Assembly (NCBI GenBank): GCA_947475715.1
Contig: CANJNY010000045.1
Span: 1-33,006, forward strand
DNA: 33,006 nucleotides
Direction: 5' to 3'
Source of the DNA: Prolixibacteraceae bacterium
GTDB taxonomy: Bacteria > Bacteroidota > Bacteroidia > Bacteroidales > Prolixibacteraceae
Below the pieces are notes generated by a model. It searched no databases and was not told where the DNA came from. It saw only the letters and a list, made by a program, of their open reading frames with translations. Numbering within the stretch: position 1 is the stretch's first letter; the number at the start of each line of letters is the position of its first letter. Positions 25,876 to 33,006 of the stretch are shown piece after piece. The position numbers and the translations under genes are program-made.

Positions 25876-26053
25876 ATCCGGGAAAGTTCCTTATTCCAGA
25901 GGAGTGCACTTATCTTACCTTACCCCTAAGGAGCTTGGTTTGGCAGCGAAATTATCCTTATAGGGTAGTGCCTCCGGAATTGTTTTGTTCACGGGAAATA
26001 AAATGGATGAAACGTATTGGAAATATATGGAAAAGGAATTTATTAACCAATGA
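25787..26053 (+). pseudogene. Unidentified gene remnant (C-terminal piece) fused to the ceramidase pseudogene
   Basis: A second plus-strand frame is open from 25787 to TGA at 26051-26053 with a single internal TAG at 25961-25963. It reads protein-like: SVNELCDVAHKSGKVPYSRG, then VHLSYLTPKELGLAAKLSL, stop, GSASGIVLFTGNKMDETYW, and KYMEKEFINQ. The alternation of helix and strand (for example the strand SGIVLFTGN) would suit the end of a TIM-barrel enzyme, but I do not recognise the family. It overlaps the tail of the ceramidase remnant in another frame, as expected if a deletion joined two genes. It ends 10 nt before the epimerase lipoprotein start. The lack of a start codon and the internal stop make it non-functional. 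Confidence 0.5.
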
Positions 26054-26063
26054 AACTACCGGA

Positions 26064-27533
26064 ATGAGATTGATAAACGGTTACTGCTGGACCCTTACTC
26101 TTTGGGTTTTGTTCTCGTGCTGCGAAGAAAAGACGAACAGAAGTGCAAAGGTATTATCCGGAGATTATTGGAAGAGTCAGGCCCTTAATGATATAATTCC
26201 CAACTGGACAAAATTTGCTCAGGATAAGGAGTCGGGCACTTTTTATACAACGCTTGATTCATTATGGCAACCAACAGGGGATCAGAATAAATATCCGAGC
26301 ATGATTTCCAGGCATCTCTTCAGCTATTCGGTGTCTTATCTCCTTTCCGGGAATGAAGATTACCTTGTTATCGCAGATAGCACAGTTAAATGGCTTCTCA
26401 ATCAGGCCTGGGATAAAGAATTTGGTGGATGGTTTGACTCGGTTGACGGAAAAGGAAATCCGGTTCAGACGACAAAAACCACATTTGTTCAGGTATATGC
26501 AATAACCGGTCTTGTTATGTATTATTTCGTTACCCATGATAAAACGGTTCTGCGATATATTGAAAAGTCCAATGAACTGCTTGAGCAAAAGGTCTGGGAT
26601 AAGGTTGCCGGCGGGTATTATAATACGATGAACAGAGACTGGACCATTTTGGATAGTAATAAGGATTTTGCTTCACAGATGACACCGGTCTCAGGCTACT
26701 TGTTATATCTCTATCAGGCTACAAAGGAAAAAAAATACCTCGATCAGACTAAACGGATTCTCGATGTTACAACCTATAATATGACAGATAACGATTCGGG
26801 ATGGATCCTTGAAAGTTATGATTGTAATTGGAGATATCTGGCAGGCAAAGCAGTAGAAAGTGAAATTAATGTCGGGCACAATATCGAAGTAGCATGGATG
26901 CTTTTACGAAGTTATCTTCTGACCGGAGATAAAGATCAACTGGAGGCTGCGAAAAAAATATCCTCAAAGATCGAATCCTCATTTGTTTTTAATAATCACA
27001 ATATCTGGCTGACCTCAACTTCAAGATACTCCATTAATCAAGGCAGTCGTACCTATTGGTGGGTGCAGGCCTATGGAAATATGTTTAAACAGTATTTATA
27101 CCGTATTTTTAAGGATGACCAATACATTGATGCCTTTCAACGGGGTGGTGAATTTTGGGATTCCGGATTTTTGGATAAAAGACACGGAGATACCTTTTAC
27201 AGTGTCGATTCAACCGGAAGTAATAAAGATGCTCACAAGGCAGACCGATATAAAACCTCTTACCATAGTATGGAACAATGTCTTATAAACTATCTTTCTC
27301 TTAGTAGCTGGACGAATAATGAACCCACCAAACTTTATTTCAGGATTAACTTATCCGTTGAAGGGGAACTCCTTTTTCCTGTTATTCTGGAAGATGAGAG
27401 TTTGAAAATCAGTAAAGTAGTCATCGAAAACATAGATAAAACATCTCTTGTTAATAGCTCTCAGTCCATTACGCTTCCTGCTCTTTGTAATAGCAGGATA
27501 ATAATTGAAATAATTAATCCGAATAAGTTCTAA
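26064..27533 (+). CDS. Lipoprotein of the N-acylglucosamine 2-epimerase (AGE) family
   Basis: A 489-residue protein from the ATG at 26064. This start gives a lipoprotein signal (MRLINGYCWTLTLWVLFSCC, lipobox LFSC). Earlier in-frame codons run through the overlapping pseudogene and look non-coding. Residues ~30-400 form an alpha/alpha barrel of the AGE type: SRHLFSYSVSYLL, WDKEFGGWFDSVDGKGN, GGYYNTMNRDW, INVGHNIEVAWMLLRSY with the characteristic GH-x-I-E-x-AW, YWWVQAYGNM, and YKTSYHSMEQCL near the end. These carry His residues that act in acid/base chemistry in the family. The final ~85 residues (from about KLYFRINLSVEG) look like a small extra beta domain. AGE relatives epimerise or isomerise N-acyl or plain sugars, usually in the cytoplasm; here the enzyme should face the periplasm or the outside. 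It follows the amino-sugar cluster on the same strand. Confidence 0.82.
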   Translation: MRLINGYCWTLTLWVLFSCCEEKTNRSAKVLSGDYWKSQALNDIIPNWTKFAQDKESGTFYTTLDSLWQPTGDQNKYPSMISRHLFSYSVSYLLSGNEDYLVIADSTVKWLLNQAWDKEFGGWFDSVDGKGNPVQTTKTTFVQVYAITGLVMYYFVTHDKTVLRYIEKSNELLEQKVWDKVAGGYYNTMNRDWTILDSNKDFASQMTPVSGYLLYLYQATKEKKYLDQTKRILDVTTYNMTDNDSGWILESYDCNWRYLAGKAVESEINVGHNIEVAWMLLRSYLLTGDKDQLEAAKKISSKIESSFVFNNHNIWLTSTSRYSINQGSRTYWWVQAYGNMFKQYLYRIFKDDQYIDAFQRGGEFWDSGFLDKRHGDTFYSVDSTGSNKDAHKADRYKTSYHSMEQCLINYLSLSSWTNNEPTKLYFRINLSVEGELLFPVILEDESLKISKVVIENIDKTSLVNSSQSITLPALCNSRIIIEIINPNKF

Positions 27534-27590
27534 AGGAATAAATTTAACGTATTTTTACAAATATTATTTTTAAGTGTTAAAAAAATAGCT

Positions 27591-30272
27591 ATGAAAACTG
27601 TATTTTACTCATTGTTAATGCTTTGTATTGTTTCTAATTCTTTTGGACAGAATGGGAAAAGATCCAAAGAATATCAGCGCTTTCAAAAAGAGGAAGCAAA
27701 AACTTCACGAAGCAATGCCGGTTCTGCGTTTAAAAAGAACCTGGAGATGCAAAGTGATGATGAACTTCGTCTTAACCGTTCAGAGAGTGACCAATTAGGC
27801 TTTGTTCATGATAAATTTCAGCAATATTTTAAAAAGGTAAAAGTTGAAGGGGCTGTTTACACGGCTCACTCGCGCAATAGTGTTATTGAAAATTATTCGG
27901 GTGAATTCAAAGGGATCAAAAATTTTGATGTAACGCCAGCCATTTCTGATGTTCAGGGATTACAGAATGCTATTTCTCATGTTGGTGCCAAGGTATACGC
28001 ATGGGACAAAAGTGTGAGTGCCGGTTATCCCGACTATCAATCCCCCAAGGGAGAGCTGGTTATTATAGGTGGAGCGGCAGATGACAGTCTTGCATTAACC
28101 CTTGCCTGGAAATATGATATTTTCGCGGCAGATCCCCTTTATAGGGCTGAAGTCTTTATCGATGCAAAGACAGGAGCTTTTGTAAAAGCAAATCATTTAA
28201 TTCACAATACCAATACTTCTGCATCAGGGGCAACGCTTTTTAACGGAACACAAAGTTTTACTGCCGACTTGACCGGATCAACTTATTCGCTTAGTCAGAG
28301 TTCGAGCGGTGGAGGAGTACAGACATACACGCTTAAGAACGGAACCAATTATACTTCGGCTGCTTCCATTACCTCTGCAAGTGCAAATACATGGGTCGAC
28401 TCAACTGCAGTGCAGGCTCATTGGGGAGCGGAACAGACCTGGTCGTTTTATTCAACCAAATTGGGCAGGAATTCATTTAATAATACCGGGGGGATCATAA
28501 AATCGTATGTCCATTATTCTACAAAATACGTCAACGCCTTCTGGGATGGATCACGAATGACCTATGGCGATGGTGATATTACTCAGGGCTACCGTCCATT
28601 GGTCTCCCTCGATATTTGCGGTCATGAGATCACCCATGGTGTTACTACTTATTCTGCCAATCTTACTTACAGCAACGAATCAGGGGCCTTAAACGAATCT
28701 TTTTCAGATGTTTTCGGAGAATGTATCGAAAACTATGCCAAAGGAACCAATGACTGGATGATGAGCTGTGATATTGGGATTAATGGTGCTTGTGGTGCTT
28801 TCCGGAATATGGCAGATCCAAATCAATATGGTGATCCCGATACCTATAAAGGTACCAACTGGTATACCGGCACTGGGGATAATGGTGGTGTTCATTACAA
28901 TTCAGGTGTTCAGAATAAATGGTTTTATGTACTTACCACAGGAGAGTCAGGGACTAACGACAAGGGATATGCTTATGCAGTAACAGGAATCGGCATTGAT
29001 AAAGCTGCTAAGATCGCCTATCGTAATCTTACTGTTTATCTTACTGCTTCGTCCAATTATGCGGCAGCAAGGGCCGGAGCGATCCTGGCAGCAACCGATC
29101 TGTACGGCGTAGGGTCCGCCGAAGTAACAGCAACCACCGAGGCATGGAATGCCGTTGGTGTTTATGCTCCCGTTGCCGATACCACCGCTCCAACGGCTCC
29201 TGTGCTCACTGCAGGTACAAAAACACTGGTATCTATTGCCCTTAGCTGGACTGCGGCTACCGACAACGTAGCTGTTACCGGTTATGATGTGTTTGTAAAT
29301 GGAACCAAAAATAATACGACCAATTTAACGGCAAGGACCTATACCGTGTCGGGTTTAACTGCAGGGACTGCATATTCAATTTATGTAGTTGCAAAGGATG
29401 CTGCAGGAAATACCAAATCATCCAATACGCTCTCCGTCTCTACTACCGGAGGAGTATCCGTAGAAACTTCGGTTTTGGGAACTTTTTTTGAGACTAATTT
29501 CGAAAGTTGGATCCCATCGAGCACGACAAATTGTGTCTGGACCAGTAATGCAACCTATGCTTACGAGGGTTTGGGCTCAATAATGATCCGCTCCAGTAAT
29601 ACCAGTGTGACTACTCCTACCTTAGCGTTGTCAGGAAATACCCAGGTTGAGGTTAAATTTTACTTTACCGCCACAGGTATGGAGGCTAATAAGACGTTTG
29701 TCTTAAGTTCCAACAGTAATAACGGAAACAGCTTTACTACAATTGCAACTTTTACTTCGGCGACAACTGCTTCGGGAACCAAATTTGTAACTGATAAAGG
29801 ATTTTATGTTGCAACCGTTACATTGAATTCAACTTCATTTAATAATACCTACAGATTCAGAATACAGAATAAGGGGGCTAACACGACCGATGTCATTTAC
29901 ATTGATGCTTTCACGGTCAAGGGTAGGACGAATACTTCAGCGACAGGAACTGTCGTTTCACTGGCAGCTGCAATTAAACCTTTGTTACCGCTTAAAAGCG
30001 CGTCAATCTCGGAAGATAATTTATTAAATAATATCGCTGAAGCTGAGAAAATATCATTGTATCCTAATCCGGTGTTAAATACCTTGAATATATCCTCAAA
30101 TGTCAAAATCAAGGTTGTCCGAATCTTCACTTTAACCGGATCGATGGTTCAGAATAGTCTTGATAATGCGGATAATCTAAGCATGGATCTTTCCGGACTG
30201 GCAAAGGGAGTTTATATCGTTGAGGTTGTTACCGACAAGGGAAGTACAGTCAATAAGATCATTAAGCAATAA
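27591..30272 (+). CDS. T9SS-secreted thermolysin-like (M4) metalloprotease
   Basis: An 893-residue precursor with signal peptide MKTVFYSLLMLCIVSNSFGQ. Residues ~50-205 are a pro-region with FTP/PepSY-like parts (VEGAVYTAHSRNSVIENYSGEF; PLYRAEVFIDAKTGAFV). The catalytic domain spans ~215-530: DICGHEITHGV (HEITH, 345-349; zinc ligands H345 and H349, catalytic E346), SNESGALNESFSDVFGE (third ligand E369), and DNGGVHYNSGVQNKWFY, where the Asp-His pair D430/H435 matches thermolysin's transition-state stabilisers. All active-site residues are present. A fibronectin type III domain follows (~535-620), then a beta-sandwich (~630-785), and a type A T9SS tail (~822-893: ISLYPNPVLNTLNISS, LSGLAKGVYIVEV). 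The enzyme should be secreted and self-activated to degrade extracellular protein. A strong hairpin follows its stop. Confidence 0.95.
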   Translation: MKTVFYSLLMLCIVSNSFGQNGKRSKEYQRFQKEEAKTSRSNAGSAFKKNLEMQSDDELRLNRSESDQLGFVHDKFQQYFKKVKVEGAVYTAHSRNSVIENYSGEFKGIKNFDVTPAISDVQGLQNAISHVGAKVYAWDKSVSAGYPDYQSPKGELVIIGGAADDSLALTLAWKYDIFAADPLYRAEVFIDAKTGAFVKANHLIHNTNTSASGATLFNGTQSFTADLTGSTYSLSQSSSGGGVQTYTLKNGTNYTSAASITSASANTWVDSTAVQAHWGAEQTWSFYSTKLGRNSFNNTGGIIKSYVHYSTKYVNAFWDGSRMTYGDGDITQGYRPLVSLDICGHEITHGVTTYSANLTYSNESGALNESFSDVFGECIENYAKGTNDWMMSCDIGINGACGAFRNMADPNQYGDPDTYKGTNWYTGTGDNGGVHYNSGVQNKWFYVLTTGESGTNDKGYAYAVTGIGIDKAAKIAYRNLTVYLTASSNYAAARAGAILAATDLYGVGSAEVTATTEAWNAVGVYAPVADTTAPTAPVLTAGTKTLVSIALSWTAATDNVAVTGYDVFVNGTKNNTTNLTARTYTVSGLTAGTAYSIYVVAKDAAGNTKSSNTLSVSTTGGVSVETSVLGTFFETNFESWIPSSTTNCVWTSNATYAYEGLGSIMIRSSNTSVTTPTLALSGNTQVEVKFYFTATGMEANKTFVLSSNSNNGNSFTTIATFTSATTASGTKFVTDKGFYVATVTLNSTSFNNTYRFRIQNKGANTTDVIYIDAFTVKGRTNTSATGTVVSLAAAIKPLLPLKSASISEDNLLNNIAEAEKISLYPNPVLNTLNISSNVKIKVVRIFTLTGSMVQNSLDNADNLSMDLSGLAKGVYIVEVVTDKGSTVNKIIKQ

Positions 30273-30699
30273 GGACTTTCGGGATCTAAAATAAGAATTA
30301 AGAAAGGCTGACTCATATCCGGAGACAGCCTTTCTTGATTTAAATCAAGGTTTTGAAAATCAATTTTGTAATCTATTTATTCGGTAGTTAAAGTTTACTT
30401 TAGGATACTAATTCGAACGTCAATGGGTAACCTTTTCAGGGTTTCCCTTGTTGATTATACTTATTTTTGAATTTACACTACTTTTCCCGGATTAAATGCC
30501 AAACTAAAGACCGTTGGTTCTAAAGCAATGTTGCAGAAGATTTGCAAAACCTCAGGAATTTACATTGAACTTACATTATTCTCCCTGGCAATTATTGGTT
30601 CAACTTCTTAAATTCATTCACAAAAAAGATGCTTTTCCTGGCTTGGTCTTTATGGTCTGCAATGAATTCATTTTGTGGAAGAGCACTATTTGCCTTTGA
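30273..30699. other. Intergenic region with a terminator and possible gene debris
   Basis: After the protease terminator (30300-30336) no intact gene is seen. On the plus strand a 46-codon frame (30471-30611) without a good start has a membrane-helix-like C-terminal end and may be a remnant. The rest is AT-rich with no recognisable signal. Confidence 0.5.
30300..30336 (+). terminator. Transcription terminator of the metalloprotease gene
   Basis: AAGAAAGGCTG (30300-30310) and CAGCCTTTCTT (30326-30336) form a perfect 11-bp stem with a 15-nt loop, 28 nt after the stop codon. The TTTCTT at the end of the stem supplies the U-rich side. The symmetric ends would let it work in both directions. Confidence 0.75.
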
Positions 30700-30921
30700 T
30701 TATGACACTTTTGTGTAATTTGCATCGTATACCTCCTTACTGAATATTGACGGTTCGGGATTGGCAATGGGCGATATTGAAGTTATATTACTTTTTTGTT
30801 TACGTAAATTCCATTTTTTATGCATGTATTCATGATAACGTTCAACTTTTTTTTCATTGTACATTAGGTAGACAAAATAATAATCGAAGTTCCATGCAAT
30901 TTTATTTAGGATACTTTTCAT
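30700..30921 (-). CDS. Small protein of unknown function, 73 residues
   Basis: A short protein starting MKSILNKIAWNFDYYFVYLM, then YNEKKVERYHEYMHKKWN, then a polar tail. The amphipathic aromatic N-terminal half and the RYHEYMHKKW end are regular and look like a conserved small Bacteroidota protein rather than chance translation. I cannot name the family. Its ATG overlaps by four bases (ATGA, 30918-30921) the TGA of a 62-codon frame on the same strand. That arrangement is typical of translational coupling, so it was probably the second gene of an operon whose first gene is now truncated. A start without its original upstream partner raises the chance that it is no longer expressed. Confidence 0.5.
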   Translation of the reverse strand: MKSILNKIAWNFDYYFVYLMYNEKKVERYHEYMHKKWNLRKQKSNITSISPIANPEPSIFSKEVYDANYTKVS

Positions 30922-31106
30922 GAGTCGTTGTTTTTGTATTCTTTGTCTTTATAAATCGAAATAATAGGATGCCATCTGGATGTGGAACCATCAATGGCCG
31001 GAAAAACTCCTGTGGAAAAATAATAACCCGATAACTGTCCGGGATCCGGAACAGTTACCAGGTCACTTATCCTGGAAACGCGTCTTTCGATAACGTTTCC
31101 GGCAGC
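30918..31106 (-). pseudogene. 3' remnant of an unidentified gene, ATGA-coupled to the 73-aa gene
   Basis: A minus-strand frame is open for 62 codons between TAA (31107-31109) and TGA (30918-30920), with no ATG, GTG or TTG start near its beginning. The translation is protein-like: VIERRVSRISDLVTVPDPGQ, then LSGYYFSTGVFPAIDGSTSR, WHPIISIYKDKEYKNNDS. The TGA overlaps the ATG of the next gene as ATGA. This suggests the tail of a real gene whose 5' part was lost. The break falls at the hairpin right behind the T9SS protein gene. I do not recognise the family. Confidence 0.42.
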
Positions 31107-31133
31107 TTACAACAAACTCCGCCGTAAGCTGCC
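31101..31133 (-). terminator. Hairpin just downstream of the T9SS Ig/FN3 protein gene
   Basis: GGCAGCTTAC (31101-31110) and GTAAGCTGCC (31124-31133) form a perfect 10-bp, GC-rich stem with a 13-nt loop, starting 7 nt past the stop of the minus-strand gene. No U-run follows in that direction. A T-run (31137-31142) follows in the plus direction, so it is a classical intrinsic terminator only for plus-strand transcripts. Confidence 0.55.
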
Positions 31134-31140
31134 AGCTTTT

Positions 31141-33006
31141 TTAGTATTGACTTAATACTTTACCGGTCATTGCCTGATCGTCGAGTATTAGGCGATAGAA
31201 GAGTACACCCGTTGTGGATACCGTTGGGAAATATTCCCAGGTATACTTTTGATTGGCATATACTTTTTCATTGTAAATAGTTTCTAATTTTCTACCTCTT
31301 ACATCATAGATTTCAAGCAGAGCATGTGAATCCTTCCCTGCAGTAAAATCAAAGTTTAGCTTTTCCCGGAATGGATTTGGATAGACTTTTAGCTCCGGTT
31401 CAGCCTCATTCACGGTTAACGTGCCACCATCAATTTCAATTGATTTAGTAGTTGTTTTGCCCGTTGTAAAGTCAGTTCCTGAGACTGCATTTCCTGCAAT
31501 TCCACTTCCGCAGATTGGTGTTACTCTCCAGCTGTATTTAGTTGATTTCGCCAATCCAGTCAGGGTTAGACTTTTTGATGAAGTAGTTGCAACGATCCAA
31601 CCGGCGGAAATAGATGATGTATTTAGTTTGTATTCCACTTTATAGCTTGAAGCATTTGATGAAGTCCAGCTTAATGCTGCCGATGTTCCGGTAACTTTAG
31701 AGCTTAATTTTGAGACTGTCGCATTGCAAGTGGCTACCGGATTTACGGTTACCGTTACCGATGCCGTGTTTGTACAACCTGTAGAAGCTTTCCCAGTTAC
31801 CCGGTAGGTTGTTGTTGCCGACGGTTTTGCGATAACTGAGGCACTTGTTGAAGAGCTTAATCCCGATATTGGACTCCAGGTGTAGGTTGAAGCTCCCGAA
31901 GCCACGAGTATTACGCTGCTGCCTGCCTCAATTGTCGCCGATGGTGGCGTAACAACAACATTAGGTAGCTGATTAATTGTAACGTTTAATGCAGTTCTTG
32001 GGCTTTCGCATCCCCCTGAAATCCTGCTCACGTAGTAGGTTCCCGACTGAAGAGTTACATTACCTGAGAGTGGTGAACCCCCTGATGATGCTGCATACCA
32101 GATATAAGTGCTGTTGCTACTGGAGCTGCTGCTACCGGAGCTGCTGCTCTGAGCAATACTTGAAACACTGGTGCTGCTGCTCTGCGGAAGATTGGCCACT
32201 GTTGCCGATGCACAGAAGCTCTGGGCACTTACCGAGGGTGCCGAAGGTTGTGATGGTATCTGATTGATTATTATCTTAGTGGTGGATGAAGAGCATCCTG
32301 TGCTATTTTGTACGCTAAACGAATAGTTGCCGGGAGCGAGACCTGTTATTGTACTTGTAGTGGTACTGCCAGTAGTAAATACCGGCGATCCGCTATTCAA
32401 TACTGTCGACAATGTCCATTGTCCCGCAGGTAATCCCTTTAGTAAAACAGTTCCTGACGTTACCGCGCAAGTTGGCTGCGTTACTGTTGCGCTGAAATCT
32501 GACGGTTTGGCTCCCACTGTTAGGGTAATAGTCGTTGAATCAGGGCAAGCCGAAGTTGCACTTAATTTGTAGGTGATTGTTACTACACCTGCTTTTACTC
32601 CGGTTACTACACCATATTTGTCTACCGTGGCAATTTTTGCATTCCCTGAACTCCAAGGGTTTGCATTTAGCAACAGTGAATCGATTGGTGCCAGGACTCC
32701 ACCTCCAAGATTGTTAAATGCTTGCAGCGTTGTTTTACTGCATGCGCAAACCGTATCGTTTGGTGTTGCTGTAATTGTTAACACAGGACAAGTAGGTGGT
32801 GGAGTTGATGATCCAAGTGTCTGCAGGGCAAATACATCCTGTCCTGTTCCGCTTGAGTCGCCGTCCCACTCTACATTCTTAAAGGTTACGCTGGTCAATG
32901 TGGAGCTTGGGTCTGCATCGTAGGTTTCAATTGTGCCGGTTGAGAAATCTCCATCACCGTCACGGTCGCACAACAGCTTAAAATCCGATATCGAAGTAGC
33001 AGAGAC
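31141..33006 (-). CDS. T9SS-secreted surface protein with Big_2-like, SprB, Ig_7, PKD-like and FN3 domains (5' end outside the window)
   Basis: The frame is open to the window edge, so the N-terminus and any signal peptide lie beyond base 33006. The visible ~621 residues begin within a domain (SDFKLLCDRDGDGDFSTG). In order come a Big_2-like domain (IATVDKYGVVTGVKAGVVTI), a SprB-type unit (VTQPTCAVTSGTVLLKGLP ... GCSS), an Ig_7-type unit (SFCASATVANLPQ ... YIWYAASSGGSPL ... SGGCESPRTALNV) split by a long serine run, a PKD-like domain (YTWSPISGLSSSTSASV) and an FN3 domain (AALSWTSSNASSYKVEY). A type A T9SS sorting domain ends the protein (LKVYPNPFREKLNFDF, LEIYDVRGRKLE, TGVLFYRLIL). It shares its module set with the giant proteins at 3993-14865 but lacks their propeller in the visible part. 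A surface adhesin or wall-associated role is the safest reading. Confidence 0.85.
   Translation of the reverse strand, partial: VSATSISDFKLLCDRDGDGDFSTGTIETYDADPSSTLTSVTFKNVEWDGDSSGTGQDVFALQTLGSSTPPPTCPVLTITATPNDTVCACSKTTLQAFNNLGGGVLAPIDSLLLNANPWSSGNAKIATVDKYGVVTGVKAGVVTITYKLSATSACPDSTTITLTVGAKPSDFSATVTQPTCAVTSGTVLLKGLPAGQWTLSTVLNSGSPVFTTGSTTTSTITGLAPGNYSFSVQNSTGCSSSTTKIIINQIPSQPSAPSVSAQSFCASATVANLPQSSSTSVSSIAQSSSSGSSSSSSNSTYIWYAASSGGSPLSGNVTLQSGTYYVSRISGGCESPRTALNVTINQLPNVVVTPPSATIEAGSSVILVASGASTYTWSPISGLSSSTSASVIAKPSATTTYRVTGKASTGCTNTASVTVTVNPVATCNATVSKLSSKVTGTSAALSWTSSNASSYKVEYKLNTSSISAGWIVATTSSKSLTLTGLAKSTKYSWRVTPICGSGIAGNAVSGTDFTTGKTTTKSIEIDGGTLTVNEAEPELKVYPNPFREKLNFDFTAGKDSHALLEIYDVRGRKLETIYNEKVYANQKYTWEYFPTVSTTGVLFYRLILDDQAMTGKVLSQY
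32106..32190 (-). repeat. Serine-rich trinucleotide-type expansion inside the Ig_7 domain
   Basis: Runs of GCTGCTGCT-like triplets on the plus strand (AGC and related Ser codons on the coding strand) encode about 28 residues, most of them Ser (QSSSSGSSSSSSNST). Sister Ig_7 units have only about eight residues at this place. The reading frame is kept. Confidence 0.7.

Noticed and set aside
25600-25970. Stop-codon reassignment or read-through (TAG/TAA) instead of a pseudogene
   Set aside because: Neighbouring intact genes use stops normally, both TAG and TAA are affected, the frame changes near 25830, and the copy lacks all catalytic residues.
25863-26063. N-terminal extension of the AGE-family lipoprotein
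   Set aside because: The residues look like chance translation and overlap a more protein-like frame (25787-26053). The ATG at 26064 yields a proper lipoprotein signal.
30514-30699. 61-codon plus-strand ORF after the metalloprotease
   Set aside because: It starts at TTG, its composition is unlike a protein, and it overlaps a more plausible frame at 30471-30611.

Overview
The window looks like chromosomal DNA of a free-living or gut-type Bacteroidota (Bacteroidetes). The evidence is type IX secretion (T9SS) C-terminal sorting domains, SprB, Ig_7 and GEVED repeat modules in very large secreted proteins, a TonB-dependent receptor, a FucP-like sugar transporter, AT-rich spacers, and promoter-like boxes of the Bacteroidota type TAnnTTTG. 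No rRNA, tRNA, CRISPR array, transposase or phage gene was seen. Two genes run off the window: a beta-helix protein at the left edge, whose start is missing, and a T9SS surface protein at the right edge, whose start is also missing.

Layout. 1-2.1 kb: the 3' part of a secreted parallel beta-helix protein with a DUF1349-like C-terminal domain. 2.4-3.8 kb, minus strand: a MarR regulator directly downstream of an unmarked DoxX-like remnant with a possible operator/promoter, then a small secreted protein. 4.0-14.9 kb, minus strand: two giant tandem paralogues (1641 and 1912 aa) with the same N-terminal Asp-box propeller, BNR-associated and GEVED modules. Their C-termini differ: one ends in a dockerin-like pair of Ca-binding repeats, the other in a T9SS sorting domain. 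15.1-18.2 kb, minus strand: a TonB-dependent receptor and a small membrane-anchored protein.

18.4-27.5 kb, plus strand: the most interesting part, a co-directional cluster. In order it holds a DegT/StrS-type PLP aminotransferase with a Tat-like signal, a secreted neutral-ceramidase-like amidohydrolase with a beta-propeller inserted near its N-terminus, a FucP-type MFS permease, a Gfo/Idh/MocA dehydrogenase, a second cytoplasmic DegT/StrS aminotransferase, a decayed stretch holding a dead copy of the ceramidase/propeller gene and a piece of another gene, and a lipoprotein of the N-acylglucosamine 2-epimerase family. My reading, which is inference, is a pathway that takes up and remodels an N-acylated or amino-substituted sugar or cyclitol: amide hydrolysis and possibly transamination outside the inner membrane, import, then dehydrogenation and transamination inside.

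27.6-33.0 kb: a thermolysin-like (M4) T9SS metalloprotease with a clear terminator, a region of gene debris around a small conserved-looking ORF, and the partial T9SS Ig/FN3 protein at the edge. All functional calls come from reading the translations by eye; no database search was possible.
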